A DNA stretch of 30,344 bases from an uncultured Oscillospiraceae bacterium (GCA_900547385.1 URGQ01000013.1:1-30344), one strand, 5' to 3'. Shown: positions 6,901 to 14,356, numbered from the stretch's first letter. Notes: generated by a model not told the origin, from the letters alone. Translations and numbers: made by a program.

Positions 6901-7735
6901 GGCCGAGGATAAGGAATACCGGGAGGAGCACTGGTGGCAGAAGGCCGATGGAACGCAATGCTTTGCGCGGGAGGCCCTGCTGGTGGTCAATAATGAGGGC
7001 ATCCGGGGCGAGATCACCTTTGAAAAGGTGGATGAAAAGGGCTACCCATTAAAGGGCGCGGAATTTACCCTGTATGCTGATGCGGAATGTACCAAGCGGC
7101 TGGCAACAGCCACCTCCGATGAAAACGGCGATGTGCAGTTTGAGGATAAGTGGCCGGCCGGTACCTATTACCTGCGGGAGACCACCGCCCCTGTGGGCTA
7201 CACTGCGGCGGAGCTCACCTGGACGGTGAAGATCGCGGCGGGGAAGGCGACCATTTCTACACCGGGCGGCACCACCGTTACCGAGGTGAAGAATACCTCC
7301 CGGCTGCGGCTGAAGCTGAAAGTGCAGGGCCCATTGGGAGAGGAACTCCCCGGGGCGGTGCTGCGGGTGACGCGGGATAATGGCAGCCCGATGCTGTATA
7401 AAACCAATGAAGCCGGCGCGGCCCTGCTGGAGCAGATGCCTGCCGGGGATTATATCATCCAGCTGGCGGGCACCCCCACGGGCTATGTGCCGGAGGACAG
7501 CGCCCCCAACCTAAAGGCCGAATACGGCACACTGACCTATTTGGATACGGCGAATACCGCATGGCAGCTGGAACAGTGCGAGGGGGAGGAATACACCTAT
7601 CTGCTGATCCTGGAGCTGAAGGAGCTGCATATCCTGCCCAGCACCGGCGGCGCCGGAACGGTGCCCTTTACACTGGCGGGCGCGGCCCTGATGGCCGTAG
7701 CGGTACTGCTGCCAGGCCGAAAGAAAGTGAAATAA
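3995..7735 (+). CDS. Large LPXTG surface adhesin, probable pilus tip subunit
   Basis: A 1246-residue secreted, wall-anchored protein. It has a basic N-terminus and a hydrophobic signal segment with probable cleavage near VADA-AP (about residue 44). It ends LPSTGG (1214-1219), a membrane helix and GRKKVK, the sortase sorting signal. Residues about 348-418 look like an InlB-type repeat (GTKLTAADL, VTLRAKW). Residues about 728-840, 1003-1090 and 1102-1170 are SpaA/CnaB-like beta domains with KVDEKGYPLKGAEFTLY and ETTAPVGY, typical of self-formed Lys-Asn isopeptide domains. Residues 869-958 resemble a Cna-B domain (WQYTWENLP). The first half has no recognised adhesive fold. GAAAGGA precedes the ATG. 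As first gene under the riboswitch and far larger than the two pilins, it fits the tip adhesin role, which is inferred. Confidence 0.9.
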   Translation: MHIKISSGKEHRRHRARRVSALLVVLALLFTMLPTGLYTVADAAPAEEEPALVPAPEGALPEPEDSMTKEEEMDEQPAEAQPAEDKARAAAATVECYAARDGIWYPVTTVQTAAQYTDGSGKLRYYITAAELEEVYSVYGFKAANYHGERFFPHTDSYDPNKMWADAAPIKSEDGGWQIPLSHRTEIRLYYLPANEEGAESYFLDKKELSDETLLAENMFYTVTVKDDLNRVYQEPPAPKIAFHGENVSITLNTVSSMAWDAMDGLTGTHLELEPTKQTETSVTYTIGEISQPVVFYPHTDTLVIKYEAEPDGWQHKIGQFEPSVQAPQQSAMVKGKKTLLVEPGDGDYTLLAPDIDRIEVKLTGEKANNRSLFYSFLGWRVANITEEVLLQPGTKLTAADLQHYTGSDGEVTLRAKWSGEDRLKRPITTHFFLHLNGEIRGSVDDGVQWEDQKDYTPALYTTRMLGADNIPAEYSNKNAEGVVKPLVARATNGDNAYAVDDTIRNMVNNPVQDGRLEDLPNEETIFAYLRAHSDTITMKVDGVEIPAEMLNSDHFQIRWNMVKFEHSDGWHIDGVLVAKRTRFFVTKTFAGDAEAIKQVRDKFLITVSHTENGSSVTDFTLVPRPAAEVTEQGKLGYTRYDAEADTYTWEVPAQQRRDYTIKETGHTLQGDKWRVNNRYLIRNHPQGLSGGYQDYPEESGITITAVAYGNDVPNTAVQTVALQNRYVGMGTLSVKTQDSITGNGLAKVEYKLSRPDGAEVALYRKPNTTLYSVVQEEGYTEQITDCKIIADASGFFTIRLEEGTYTLTEVLPTGYFGPGTVQVTVAQNTGGNISYHAEAKALPEGITPSTGSWLQNADADNVVILNVPRMLISVTARSSWPATGDKLPVTVELWRDGAPLPGDAYTVELNEENEWQYTWENLPLFTDGTVADYTLRVTKIGDTYRDPGAAEDGFADYLVTYAKALYRQAEDKEYREEHWWQKADGTQCFAREALLVVNNEGIRGEITFEKVDEKGYPLKGAEFTLYADAECTKRLATATSDENGDVQFEDKWPAGTYYLRETTAPVGYTAAELTWTVKIAAGKATISTPGGTTVTEVKNTSRLRLKLKVQGPLGEELPGAVLRVTRDNGSPMLYKTNEAGAALLEQMPAGDYIIQLAGTPTGYVPEDSAPNLKAEYGTLTYLDTANTAWQLEQCEGEEYTYLLILELKELHILPSTGGAGTVPFTLAGAALMAVAVLLPGRKKVK

Positions 7736-7797
7736 GCGCGCCCCCTGCCAAGGGAAGCCGCTGTGGATAACAATGATACCAAAGGAGTGAAAGTAAC

Positions 7798-9480
7798 ATG
7801 AAAAAGACAATGAAAAAGTGCCTGACGCTGCTGCTGGCGCTGGCCATGCTGCTGGCCATGGCAGTCCCTGCTGCGGCGGCCACCCCCTACGACAAAACCA
7901 TCACCTTTACCGGGGTGGCCGAGGGCGATACCGTGAAGGCGTACAAGCTGGGGTGGTATGACGAAAACTACAACAAATACATATTTCACGATGGATTTAT
8001 AGCCTTTTTGCAACTTCAGCAGCCCAAAAAGCTGCCGGAGGATGTATTGAAGAATACCACCAAGGAAGGCTTGACCGCCATGATAGCTAACTATGTCCTG
8101 ATGGATGGTCACTCATTAGCTGGCGTTACTATTACATTGCCATCCGACCCGGTGGAAATGGTTGCCGGTACCGACAACAAGGTTCAGATGACCTTGGAGC
8201 CCGGCTATTATCTGCTGCTGGTTTCCACCACCGAACAGAACAACCGGACCTATATGCCTGTTACCGTGTTTGTGCAGGTGAAGAACGGGAATGTAAAGGT
8301 GTATGCCGCCGGCAGTGAGCTCGCCGATGACCTGACCGCTGTATTTAAGCACGAGGAAGGTCCAGCTATCAATGTACGGGTAAATGATGACAGCCGCGGT
8401 ATAGATGAACGGAAGGAAACCGCCGGTGGCCGGGTTGGCGAAACGATGGATTTCTATATGGAGGTTTCCACTCCGGCCTACACCGATAACACCTTCAACA
8501 TCACCAAATTGACTGCAAATTGCCAGCTGGCCGGACTGAACTATGTAGCGGACAGCATGAAAGCAACCACCCTGCCCAATGCGGGTAGCGACGCCGTAGA
8601 GGGTGCTATTAAAGGGACTACCGTAGGTGCCGACGGTAATTTGACCGTTGAGCTGAATTACAGCAATATCCGTAGTGCCACCGGCAGAGGGCTGATTTAT
8701 CTCCACTTCAAGGCCACCGTTGCCCCGGAGGCAGTCACTGAATCCGAAGCCACCGCCACCGCCAAGCTGAACTATAAATTTTCTATGGAGCCGGATAACA
8801 CCAAGACTACGGCCAGCTCCACAGCGACTGTATATAATTACAACTTTACCCTTTTCAAAAAATCCAATGAGCTGAATAACGCCCAAGATCCAGATTCCGG
8901 TCATCAGGCCCTTTCCGGCGCAGGCTTTACCCTGTATGCCAATGAAGCGATGACCCAGGCCATCAATATGATAATGGTGGAGGCCGCCGGGGGCACCGAA
9001 GCCTATTACCGCCCCGCGCTGGAGGGCGAGGCAAATACCGTGACGCAGATGGACGCCAATATGGGCGATGATAAGAATATTCTTTCTATCCGCGGCCTGG
9101 ATGTCGGTGCCTATTATGTCAAAGAAACCAAGACTCCCTCCGGCTACTATGCTCCCCAGGGAGGCTTTAAGCTGGAACTGACTGCGGATCGGGATGCCAA
9201 TGAAAGTTTGGTCAAAACCCTTGCAAAGGGATGCAGCTTCAGCAGCCTAAAAGATGCGGACCGCGCATTGGTTCAGCGCGGAGAAAGAGTTGTCGAATCG
9301 AATCGCTATGAAGTGGATCTCATGAACAGCTCCTCCCCCGTACTGCCCACCACCGGCGGTGTCGGCACCGTGATGTTCACGGTGATCGGCCTGCTGTGCA
9401 TGGGTGCGGCGCTGTGGTTCTTCCTGTTTGCCCGCCGTCGCCGTGAGGACGAGCAGGAGCAGAATAAGACCACCCTGTAA
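7798..9480 (+). CDS. Major (backbone) pilin, LPTTG-anchored
   Basis: A 560-residue protein with a clear signal peptide (cleavage near AAAA-TPYD, about residue 27). A fimbrial isopeptide-forming D2-like domain spans about 195-345, and a SpaA-type domain about 345-510 (FTLFKKSNE, LSGAGFTLYA, YYVKETKTPSGYYAP). The sorting signal is LPTTGG (516-521), then a membrane helix and RRRR. This three-domain layout and size match SpaA/FimA-type backbone pilins that class C sortases polymerise through a lysine. I cannot point to a standard YPKN pilin motif, so the polymerising lysine is unknown. AAAGGAG lies 10 nt before the ATG, and the gene follows the adhesin by 62 nt. It is the likely substrate of the adjacent sortase. 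Confidence 0.9.
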   Translation: MKKTMKKCLTLLLALAMLLAMAVPAAAATPYDKTITFTGVAEGDTVKAYKLGWYDENYNKYIFHDGFIAFLQLQQPKKLPEDVLKNTTKEGLTAMIANYVLMDGHSLAGVTITLPSDPVEMVAGTDNKVQMTLEPGYYLLLVSTTEQNNRTYMPVTVFVQVKNGNVKVYAAGSELADDLTAVFKHEEGPAINVRVNDDSRGIDERKETAGGRVGETMDFYMEVSTPAYTDNTFNITKLTANCQLAGLNYVADSMKATTLPNAGSDAVEGAIKGTTVGADGNLTVELNYSNIRSATGRGLIYLHFKATVAPEAVTESEATATAKLNYKFSMEPDNTKTTASSTATVYNYNFTLFKKSNELNNAQDPDSGHQALSGAGFTLYANEAMTQAINMIMVEAAGGTEAYYRPALEGEANTVTQMDANMGDDKNILSIRGLDVGAYYVKETKTPSGYYAPQGGFKLELTADRDANESLVKTLAKGCSFSSLKDADRALVQRGERVVESNRYEVDLMNSSSPVLPTTGGVGTVMFTVIGLLCMGAALWFFLFARRRREDEQEQNKTTL

Positions 9481-9504
9481 TTTGCCATCCTCCTCATTTT
9501 CTAG

Positions 9505-9595
9505 CCGTCCCGCCGGGTTTTTCCTCTTTCTCTCCCCGGCGGGATGGGCGGCAAGGAAAAGGCCGCAAGCCCGCTGCAACGGTTTGCGGTTTTTT
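9505..9595 (+). terminator. Intercistronic hairpin pair / partial terminator after the backbone pilin
   Basis: Hairpin 1 is a 13-bp stem (9505-9517 with 9535-9547, one G-T pair) with a pyrimidine-rich loop. Hairpin 2 is CCGCAA/TTGCGG (9563-9568 with 9584-9589, inner CCG/CGG) followed by TTTTTT (9590-9595), a terminator shape. It lies between pilin and sortase genes of one operon, so it probably lowers, rather than ends, downstream transcription. Confidence 0.65.
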
Positions 9596-9628
9596 CCCTG
9601 CTGCATTACTGCCAAAGGAGTACCATTC

Positions 9629-10618
9629 GTGACGACAAAACAAGCCAAACAAAAAAGACAAAACCGGCTGGGCACCGTGCTGGCCATCCTCATTTTTCTG
9701 CTGGGGCTGGGGATTCTATTTTACCCGGTGGCCAGCGACCTGTGGAACCAGCACCGGCAGAACCAGCTGATCTCCCACTACACCCAAAGCACCACGACCC
9801 TTGCCCCGGAGGATCACTCCGCGCTGTGGGAAGCGGCGCAGGAATACAATAAAAACCTCAGTCCCACCTTCCGGGATGCCTTTACCGGGCGGCAGCTGCC
9901 CGCGGGGGACCCCTACTGGGGCCTGCTGGATCCCGATGGCAGCGGCATTATGGGCTACATCGAGATCCCGCGCATCAGCGTGCGGCTGCCCATCTACCAC
10001 GGCACCACGGAGGAGGTCCTCCAGCATGGCATCGGGCATTTAGGCGGTACCTCCCTGCCGGTGGGCGGAGAGGGCACCCACGCGGTGTTTTCCGGCCACC
10101 GGGGGCTGCCCTCGGCGCTGCTTTTCTCCGATCTGGACCAAATGCAGCTGGGCGACCATTTTTCCCTGCGCATTTTGGGGGAGCAGCTCCTCTATGAGGT
10201 GGATCAGATCCTGGTGGTGGAGCCGGATGAGGTAAAGGACCTGTACCCGGTGGAAGGGGAGGACCTTGTTACCCTGGTCACCTGTACCCCCTATGGCGTA
10301 AATACCCACCGGCTGCTGGTGCGCGGGCACCGCATCCCGCTGGAGACCGTGGAGGAAACGGTGGAAGTGACCGTGACCCAGCAGGTAGTACACAGCTTGG
10401 GCTGGAAGGGCAAGCTGCTGATCGGCGCGCTGCTGCTGTTCCTGCTTATTTTGCTCATCCTGGCGCTGCTGCGCCGCAAGAAAAAGAAAACCGGGCCCGA
10501 AGAGGGCAATGTGATAGAAAGGGGGAGAACTGATGAAAAAGCGTCTCAGAGCCGTTCTGGCCCTGATCCTGATCATACTGCTGTGTCTCCCCGCGATAGC
10601 ACAGACAGCCGATCCTGA
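9629..10618 (+). CDS. Class C (pilus-polymerising) sortase
   Basis: A 329-residue membrane transpeptidase that cleaves the LPXTG signal of pilins and links them into a fibre. It has an N-terminal membrane anchor (about 14-34) and a lid-like DPYW at 94-97. The catalytic residues are His157 (FSGHRG), Cys219 (TLVTCTPYG) and Arg228 (NTHRLLVRGHR). A second membrane helix (about 263-285) and a basic KKKK tail follow; the two anchors are a class C hallmark. The start is GTG at 9629, because AAAGGAG ends 8 nt upstream; the open frame continues upstream without family sequence. The last 86 nt overlap the next gene in another frame, encoding a polar tail after the second anchor. Confidence 0.92.
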   Translation: MTTKQAKQKRQNRLGTVLAILIFLLGLGILFYPVASDLWNQHRQNQLISHYTQSTTTLAPEDHSALWEAAQEYNKNLSPTFRDAFTGRQLPAGDPYWGLLDPDGSGIMGYIEIPRISVRLPIYHGTTEEVLQHGIGHLGGTSLPVGGEGTHAVFSGHRGLPSALLFSDLDQMQLGDHFSLRILGEQLLYEVDQILVVEPDEVKDLYPVEGEDLVTLVTCTPYGVNTHRLLVRGHRIPLETVEETVEVTVTQQVVHSLGWKGKLLIGALLLFLLILLILALLRRKKKKTGPEEGNVIERGRTDEKASQSRSGPDPDHTAVSPRDSTDSRS

Positions 10619-11216
10619 CGCGCTGTGCGCGTTGACCATTGACTGTCACTATGAGAATAAGCCAGTAAGCGGCATGGGCTTTTCGCTGTACCGGGTAGCG
10701 GCGCTTTCTCCGCAGGGAGAGCACACCCTGCTGCCGGCCTATGAGGATAGCGGTATTGTGCTGGGGAACCTGCGGGATGCCGCCGACTGGCGGCAGGCGG
10801 CCGGGCTGCTGGACCAATGGGTGGAGCAGCAAAGCATTTCCCCAGAAAAGCAGCTTACCACCGCGGCTGATGGCAAAGCTGCATTAGAGGGGCTGCCCAC
10901 CGGGTTGTATCTGTTGTGCGCGGCTCCCTACCAAAAGGGCGGCTGCACCTATACCACCACCCCGGTGCTGCTGGAGCTGCCGGCCCAACGGGCGGGCGGC
11001 GGGTGGCAGTACGCTGCAACGGTAGAGCCCAAGCTGGAGCGCTCCGATACCCCCGAACCGCCGGTCATCATCATACCGGACAACCCAGCCCCCACCCCAG
11101 GGGATAAGCTGCCGCAGACCGGCCTGCTGCAATGGCCTATCACGCTGCTGGCAGCCATAGGGGTGCTGCTGGTGGCGGTGGGCTGCCGCCTGCGCCGCCG
11201 GAGGAAACCGACATGA
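10533..11216 (+). CDS. Small LPQTG minor pilin, probable basal subunit
   Basis: A 227-residue secreted protein. It has a signal peptide (cleavage near AIAQ-TAD, about residue 24), a beta-rich domain with GMGFSLYRVA and ALEGLPTGLYLL of SpaA type, and a proline-rich linker (EPPVIIIPDNPAPTPGD). The sorting signal is LPQTG (193-197) followed by a helix and RRRRKP. A short single-domain pilin beside a class C sortase commonly serves as the base that joins the fibre to peptidoglycan; that role is inferred. Its start overlaps the sortase gene by 86 nt, with AAAGGGGGAG before the ATG, and its stop overlaps the next gene as ATGA. Both overlaps imply translational coupling. Confidence 0.85.
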   Translation: MKKRLRAVLALILIILLCLPAIAQTADPDALCALTIDCHYENKPVSGMGFSLYRVAALSPQGEHTLLPAYEDSGIVLGNLRDAADWRQAAGLLDQWVEQQSISPEKQLTTAADGKAALEGLPTGLYLLCAAPYQKGGCTYTTTPVLLELPAQRAGGGWQYAATVEPKLERSDTPEPPVIIIPDNPAPTPGDKLPQTGLLQWPITLLAAIGVLLVAVGCRLRRRRKPT

Positions 11217-11797
11217 CACGAGAGCATATCGGCCGGTTTTGCATCATTTTGGGCGGCCTGTGCATTTTGGCCGCCGCATTCCTATTGGGGTTTAATCTGC
11301 GGGAGGAACGCCGTGCCGCGGCGGCCACCCAAAAGATTTTGCCTGCCGTGGCACATAGCATCGGACAGTCTCCAGCGCCGATGCCTACCCTGCCCGCCGG
11401 AGAGCTGACGGTCTCTTTGGAGGGGGAGGAGTATCTGGGCATCCTTTCTCTACCTACCCTGGCGCTGGAGCTGCCGGTGGGGGCCGAATGGGAGATGGAT
11501 TTTCTGCGCCAGGCACCCTGCCGCTATGCCGGTACCCTGGCCGGGGATGATATCATCATAGCGGCGCACAATTACCGGCGGCACTTTGCCGCGCTGCACA
11601 CCCTGCGTCCCGGGGATGCCGTCCTATTTACCGATGCAGCCGGGCAGACCTACCGCTATACGGTGGACCGGGTGGAGACCCTGCCGGAGACCGCCGTGGA
11701 GGAAATGCGGGCTGGGGAGTGGGATCTTACCCTGTTTACCTGCACCTACGATGGCCGTGCCCGAGTAACGGTGCGGTGCATCCGCACGGAAGAATAA
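11213..11797 (+). CDS. Second sortase, small non-class-C type
   Basis: A 194-residue sortase with one N-terminal membrane anchor (about 8-27) and an extracellular catalytic domain. The catalytic residues are His119 (AAHNYRRHF), Cys177 (TLFTCTYDG) and probably Arg184. There is no lid motif and no C-terminal helix, so it is not a polymerising class C enzyme; it looks closest to class B/D-like small sortases, but I cannot fix the class by eye. Its ATG overlaps the stop of the LPQTG pilin by 4 nt. Placed last in the operon, it may attach the finished pilus, perhaps through the LPQTG subunit, to the cell wall. That division of labour is inferred. Confidence 0.87.
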   Translation: MTREHIGRFCIILGGLCILAAAFLLGFNLREERRAAAATQKILPAVAHSIGQSPAPMPTLPAGELTVSLEGEEYLGILSLPTLALELPVGAEWEMDFLRQAPCRYAGTLAGDDIIIAAHNYRRHFAALHTLRPGDAVLFTDAAGQTYRYTVDRVETLPETAVEEMRAGEWDLTLFTCTYDGRARVTVRCIRTEE

Positions 11798-11816
11798 CGC
11801 ATTTTGCATTTTTCTC

Positions 11817-11844
11817 TTGACAAAGCTGCAAAATGGTGTAGAAT
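11817..11844 (+). promoter_or_regulatory. Promoter of glycine riboswitch-alsT transcript
   Basis: A consensus TTGACA and TAGAAT with a 16-bp spacer, just after the pilus operon and about 20 nt before the riboswitch leader. Confidence 0.7.
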
Positions 11845-11859
11845 AACATCAAGTGAATA

Positions 11860-12035
11860 ACGATAGCGACCCCGCAGAAACATTCAGAATCGTAAGAGAC
11901 TGAATATGGAGGGGGCTCTGGAGAATCTCATTGAGTTGAGTGCCGAAGGTGCAAGGCGGTTTTTCCGCCGAATCTCTCAGGCAAAAGGACAGAGCGGTCA
12001 TCAAAGCATCTTTTGTTTGATCGCTCGCTATTCTT
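11860..12035 (+). ncRNA. Glycine riboswitch, single aptamer
   Basis: The hallmark strings are present: GGAGAATCTC, GCCGAAGGTGCAAG and CGAATCTCTCAGGCAAAAGGACAGAG (each part in order, 11932-11996). P1 is CTCTG/CAGAG, and a variable arm GGCGG/CCGCC closes on T residues. Only one aptamer is seen; the 5' flank lacks a second GCCGAAGG core. An outer stem ATAGCGA (11863-11869) with TCGCTAT (12025-12031) encloses the whole aptamer. Glycine riboswitches before AGCS transporters usually sense high glycine; the direction of control cannot be read directly here. Confidence 0.93.
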
Positions 12036-12039
12036 CAGA

Positions 12040-12074
12040 GGCTGCCGCTTAAAAAAGACGGGCAGCCTTTTTAT
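12040..12074 (+). terminator. Riboswitch-linked terminator before alsT
   Basis: GGCTGCC (12040-12046) pairs with GGCAGCC (12061-12067), followed by TTTTTATT. It sits between the glycine aptamer and the alsT start, as the expression platform. Confidence 0.8.
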
Positions 12075-12116
12075 TATCCTTTTTTCACTGCAATATTTTA
12101 ATCAGGAGTGAAACAA

Positions 12117-13508
12117 ATGGAAGCAGCATTGCTCAACATCGTACAAAAAATCAACGGCTATCTCTCGGATTATATCCTCATCATCCTGCTGGTGGGCGCG
12201 GGCCTTTATTTCTCCATCCGCACCCGCTTTGTGCAGGTGCGCTGCTTTGGCGAGGGGATGCGCCGGGTATTCGGCAACATCAATCTCCATGGCGGAAAGC
12301 AGCAGGGCGGCTTTTCCTCCTTCCAGGCGCTGGCCACGGCCATTGCCGCGCAGGTAGGTACCGGTAATATCGTAGGCGCCTGCGGCGCTATCCTCATCGG
12401 CGGTCCCGGCGCCATCTTCTGGATGTGGATCATCGCCTTCTTCGGCATGGCTACCATCTATGCGGAAGCGGTGCTGGCGCAGGAGACCCGTGTAGTCAAT
12501 GCGGACGGCAGCGTCCACGGCGGCCCGGTTTATTACATCAAGCGTGCCTTTAAGGGTGGCTTCGGCAAGTTCCTGGCCGGCTTCTTCGCCGTAGCCATCA
12601 TCCTTGCGCTGGGCTTCATCGGCAGCATGGTGCAGTCCAATTCCATCGGTGAGGCGCTCTCCAATGCCACCGGCGTTCCCACCTGGGTCATCGGTATTGT
12701 TGTGGCTGCTCTTTCCGCCTTTGTATTCCTGGGCGGCAGCCACCGGGTGGCCTCCTGGGCTGAAAAGATCGTCCCCGTGATGGCCTGTCTGTACCTCATT
12801 GGCGGTCTGGTGGTGCTGCTGGCCCGCATTCGCTTCATCCCGGAGACCTTTGGTATGATTTTCCGCTATGCGTTCCAGCCGCAGTCCATCATCGGCGGCA
12901 GCTTCGGCTTTGCGCTCAAGCAGGCCATCAGCCAGGGCGTCAAGCGCGGTCTGTTCAGCAATGAGGCCGGTATGGGCTCCACTCCCCACGCCCACGCTAT
13001 GGCTAAGGTAAGCTGCCCGCACGAGCAGGGCGTCGTCGCCATGGTCGGTGTATTCATCGATACCTTTGTCGTCCTCACCATGACCGCTCTGGTCGTTATC
13101 TCCACCCTGTATGCCGGCAACGGCATCCTTGCCTCCGGTGCAGCCGAAGGTGTCAGCAAGACCAATATGGCGCAGATCGCCTTCTCCAGCATCATGGGCA
13201 ATACCGCCGGCAGCCTGTTTGTTGCCATCTGCCTTATGTTCTTCGCTTTCTCCACCATCCTGGGCTGGAACTTCTTCGGCCGTATCAATGTGGAATACCT
13301 CTTTGGCAAAAAGGCCGTCCCGGTCTATTCCATCATCGCTGTGGCGCTCATCTTCCTCGGCTCCTGCGTATCCAATGACCTAGCTTGGGAGCTTTCCGAT
13401 ATGTTTAACCAGCTGATGGTTATTCCCAACTTTCTGGCTATCGTAGCACTGGGCGGGCTGGTAGCAGCCGCTGCCAGGAAGGGCAGCCGCGAGGCCCTCA
13501 AAAAGTGA
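12117..13508 (+). CDS. Sodium:alanine/glycine symporter, AGCS family
   Basis: A 463-residue inner-membrane protein with about ten hydrophobic helices. It carries the AGCS signature early (GGFSSFQALATAIAAQVGTGNIVG) and NEAGMGSTPHAHA midway, and ends in a short cytoplasmic tail. The family imports alanine or glycine with Na+. The glycine riboswitch directly upstream points to glycine as substrate, either for uptake or to balance an excess. The start is the ATG at 12117, with AGGAG 8 nt before it; an in-frame GTG 9 nt upstream overlaps that RBS. Single gene, closed by a terminator shared with the convergent gene. Confidence 0.94.
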   Translation: MEAALLNIVQKINGYLSDYILIILLVGAGLYFSIRTRFVQVRCFGEGMRRVFGNINLHGGKQQGGFSSFQALATAIAAQVGTGNIVGACGAILIGGPGAIFWMWIIAFFGMATIYAEAVLAQETRVVNADGSVHGGPVYYIKRAFKGGFGKFLAGFFAVAIILALGFIGSMVQSNSIGEALSNATGVPTWVIGIVVAALSAFVFLGGSHRVASWAEKIVPVMACLYLIGGLVVLLARIRFIPETFGMIFRYAFQPQSIIGGSFGFALKQAISQGVKRGLFSNEAGMGSTPHAHAMAKVSCPHEQGVVAMVGVFIDTFVVLTMTALVVISTLYAGNGILASGAAEGVSKTNMAQIAFSSIMGNTAGSLFVAICLMFFAFSTILGWNFFGRINVEYLFGKKAVPVYSIIAVALIFLGSCVSNDLAWELSDMFNQLMVIPNFLAIVALGGLVAAAARKGSREALKK

Positions 13509-13521
13509 TCCCACATAAAAA

Positions 13522-13556
13522 AGCCCCCTCCGGTACACCCGGAGGGGGCTTTTGCT
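13522..13556. terminator. Bidirectional terminator between alsT and the zinc-ribbon gene
   Basis: Perfect 12-bp stem AGCCCCCTCCGG/CCGGAGGGGGCT (13522-13533 with 13539-13550). T-runs follow on both strands, and it lies between convergent stop codons. Confidence 0.92.
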
Positions 13557-13563
13557 TTATGAT

Positions 13564-14163
13564 TTACGCGGCATTGGCAGCCGGGGCCTCCTCCCCGTAA
13601 AAATCGGGCCAGTCATCGCCAAAGAGATCGCCGTTATCACCAGCATTATAGTCATCGCCAAAATTGTAATTGTAGGAATCATCAAAGTTATCATAGTAGC
13701 CGTATTCATCGCCGTAGTAGCTCAGCCAGTCCTCCAGCTCATTCAGCAGCGGCTGCATGGCAGCCATCATCACAGAAAAGAAGATGATCCAGATGAGGAA
13801 CAGCGCGGCCTTGGCCAGCAGCATGCCGCGGGCAAAGCGGGCCAGCTGGGGGTTGCTGCTCACGCCGCACGCCCACACTATCATAAATATAAGCCCAATG
13901 ACCGGCACCATCGCCAGCAGAATAAGCCCCATATAGGCCCACATACTCAGTCCGCCGCTGACAGCCTGTTCGGGACTTTGGTTTCGCACGGTATAGCGTT
14001 CGCCGTGGGCGCGGCAGTCGCTGCAGTGGGGACATTTCTGGCCGGGCTGTAGCCGCCGGCCGCAGCTGGGGCATACATTTTGGTTCATCGGCTTGCCGCA
14101 CTCTGGGCAAAGCTCCGCCCGGTCATCATATACGGCACTGTTGCAGTTCGGGCAAAATCTCAT
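13564..14163 (-). CDS. Zinc-ribbon membrane protein, function unknown
   Basis: A 199-residue protein. The N-terminus carries double zinc-ribbon motifs (CPNC, CPECG, CPSCG, CPHC) in the first 50 residues. Two hydrophobic helices follow (about 72-96 and 112-135). The last 60 residues are very acidic and rich in Asp, Tyr and Asn (YYDNFDDSYNYNFGDDY). Proteins with a zinc-ribbon head and two helices are common in Firmicutes and have no single function. The ATG at 14163 is chosen because GGGAGG lies 7 nt upstream. Single gene, convergent with alsT. The acidic Tyr-rich tail is the feature worth noting; it may be disordered or bind cations. Confidence 0.8.
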   Translation of the reverse strand: MRFCPNCNSAVYDDRAELCPECGKPMNQNVCPSCGRRLQPGQKCPHCSDCRAHGERYTVRNQSPEQAVSGGLSMWAYMGLILLAMVPVIGLIFMIVWACGVSSNPQLARFARGMLLAKAALFLIWIIFFSVMMAAMQPLLNELEDWLSYYGDEYGYYDNFDDSYNYNFGDDYNAGDNGDLFGDDWPDFYGEEAPAANAA

Positions 14164-14282
14164 GGTCAAACCTCCCGTTAATTACTGCCATCGGCGGCAG
14201 TTTTGTGTTCTGCTGTCATTTTACCACATTTTCCGCCAAAGGAAAAGCCCAAAGCCCATAGTTTCTTCTTTTTTCCGCCGCA

Positions 14283-14319
14283 GCAAAGCCTCCCCCGCGG
14301 CTTACGGGGGAGGCTTTGC
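14283..14319 (-). terminator. Strong hairpin downstream of htrA
   Basis: Perfect 15-bp stem GCAAAGCCTCCCCCG/CGGGGGAGGCTTTGC around a 7-nt loop, about 40 nt after the htrA stop on the minus strand. No clear T-run follows, so it may act in RNA stability rather than termination. Confidence 0.5.
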
Positions 14320-14356
14320 ATGCAATATTGAAAAGGAGTATGGAGAAGTTGGCAAG

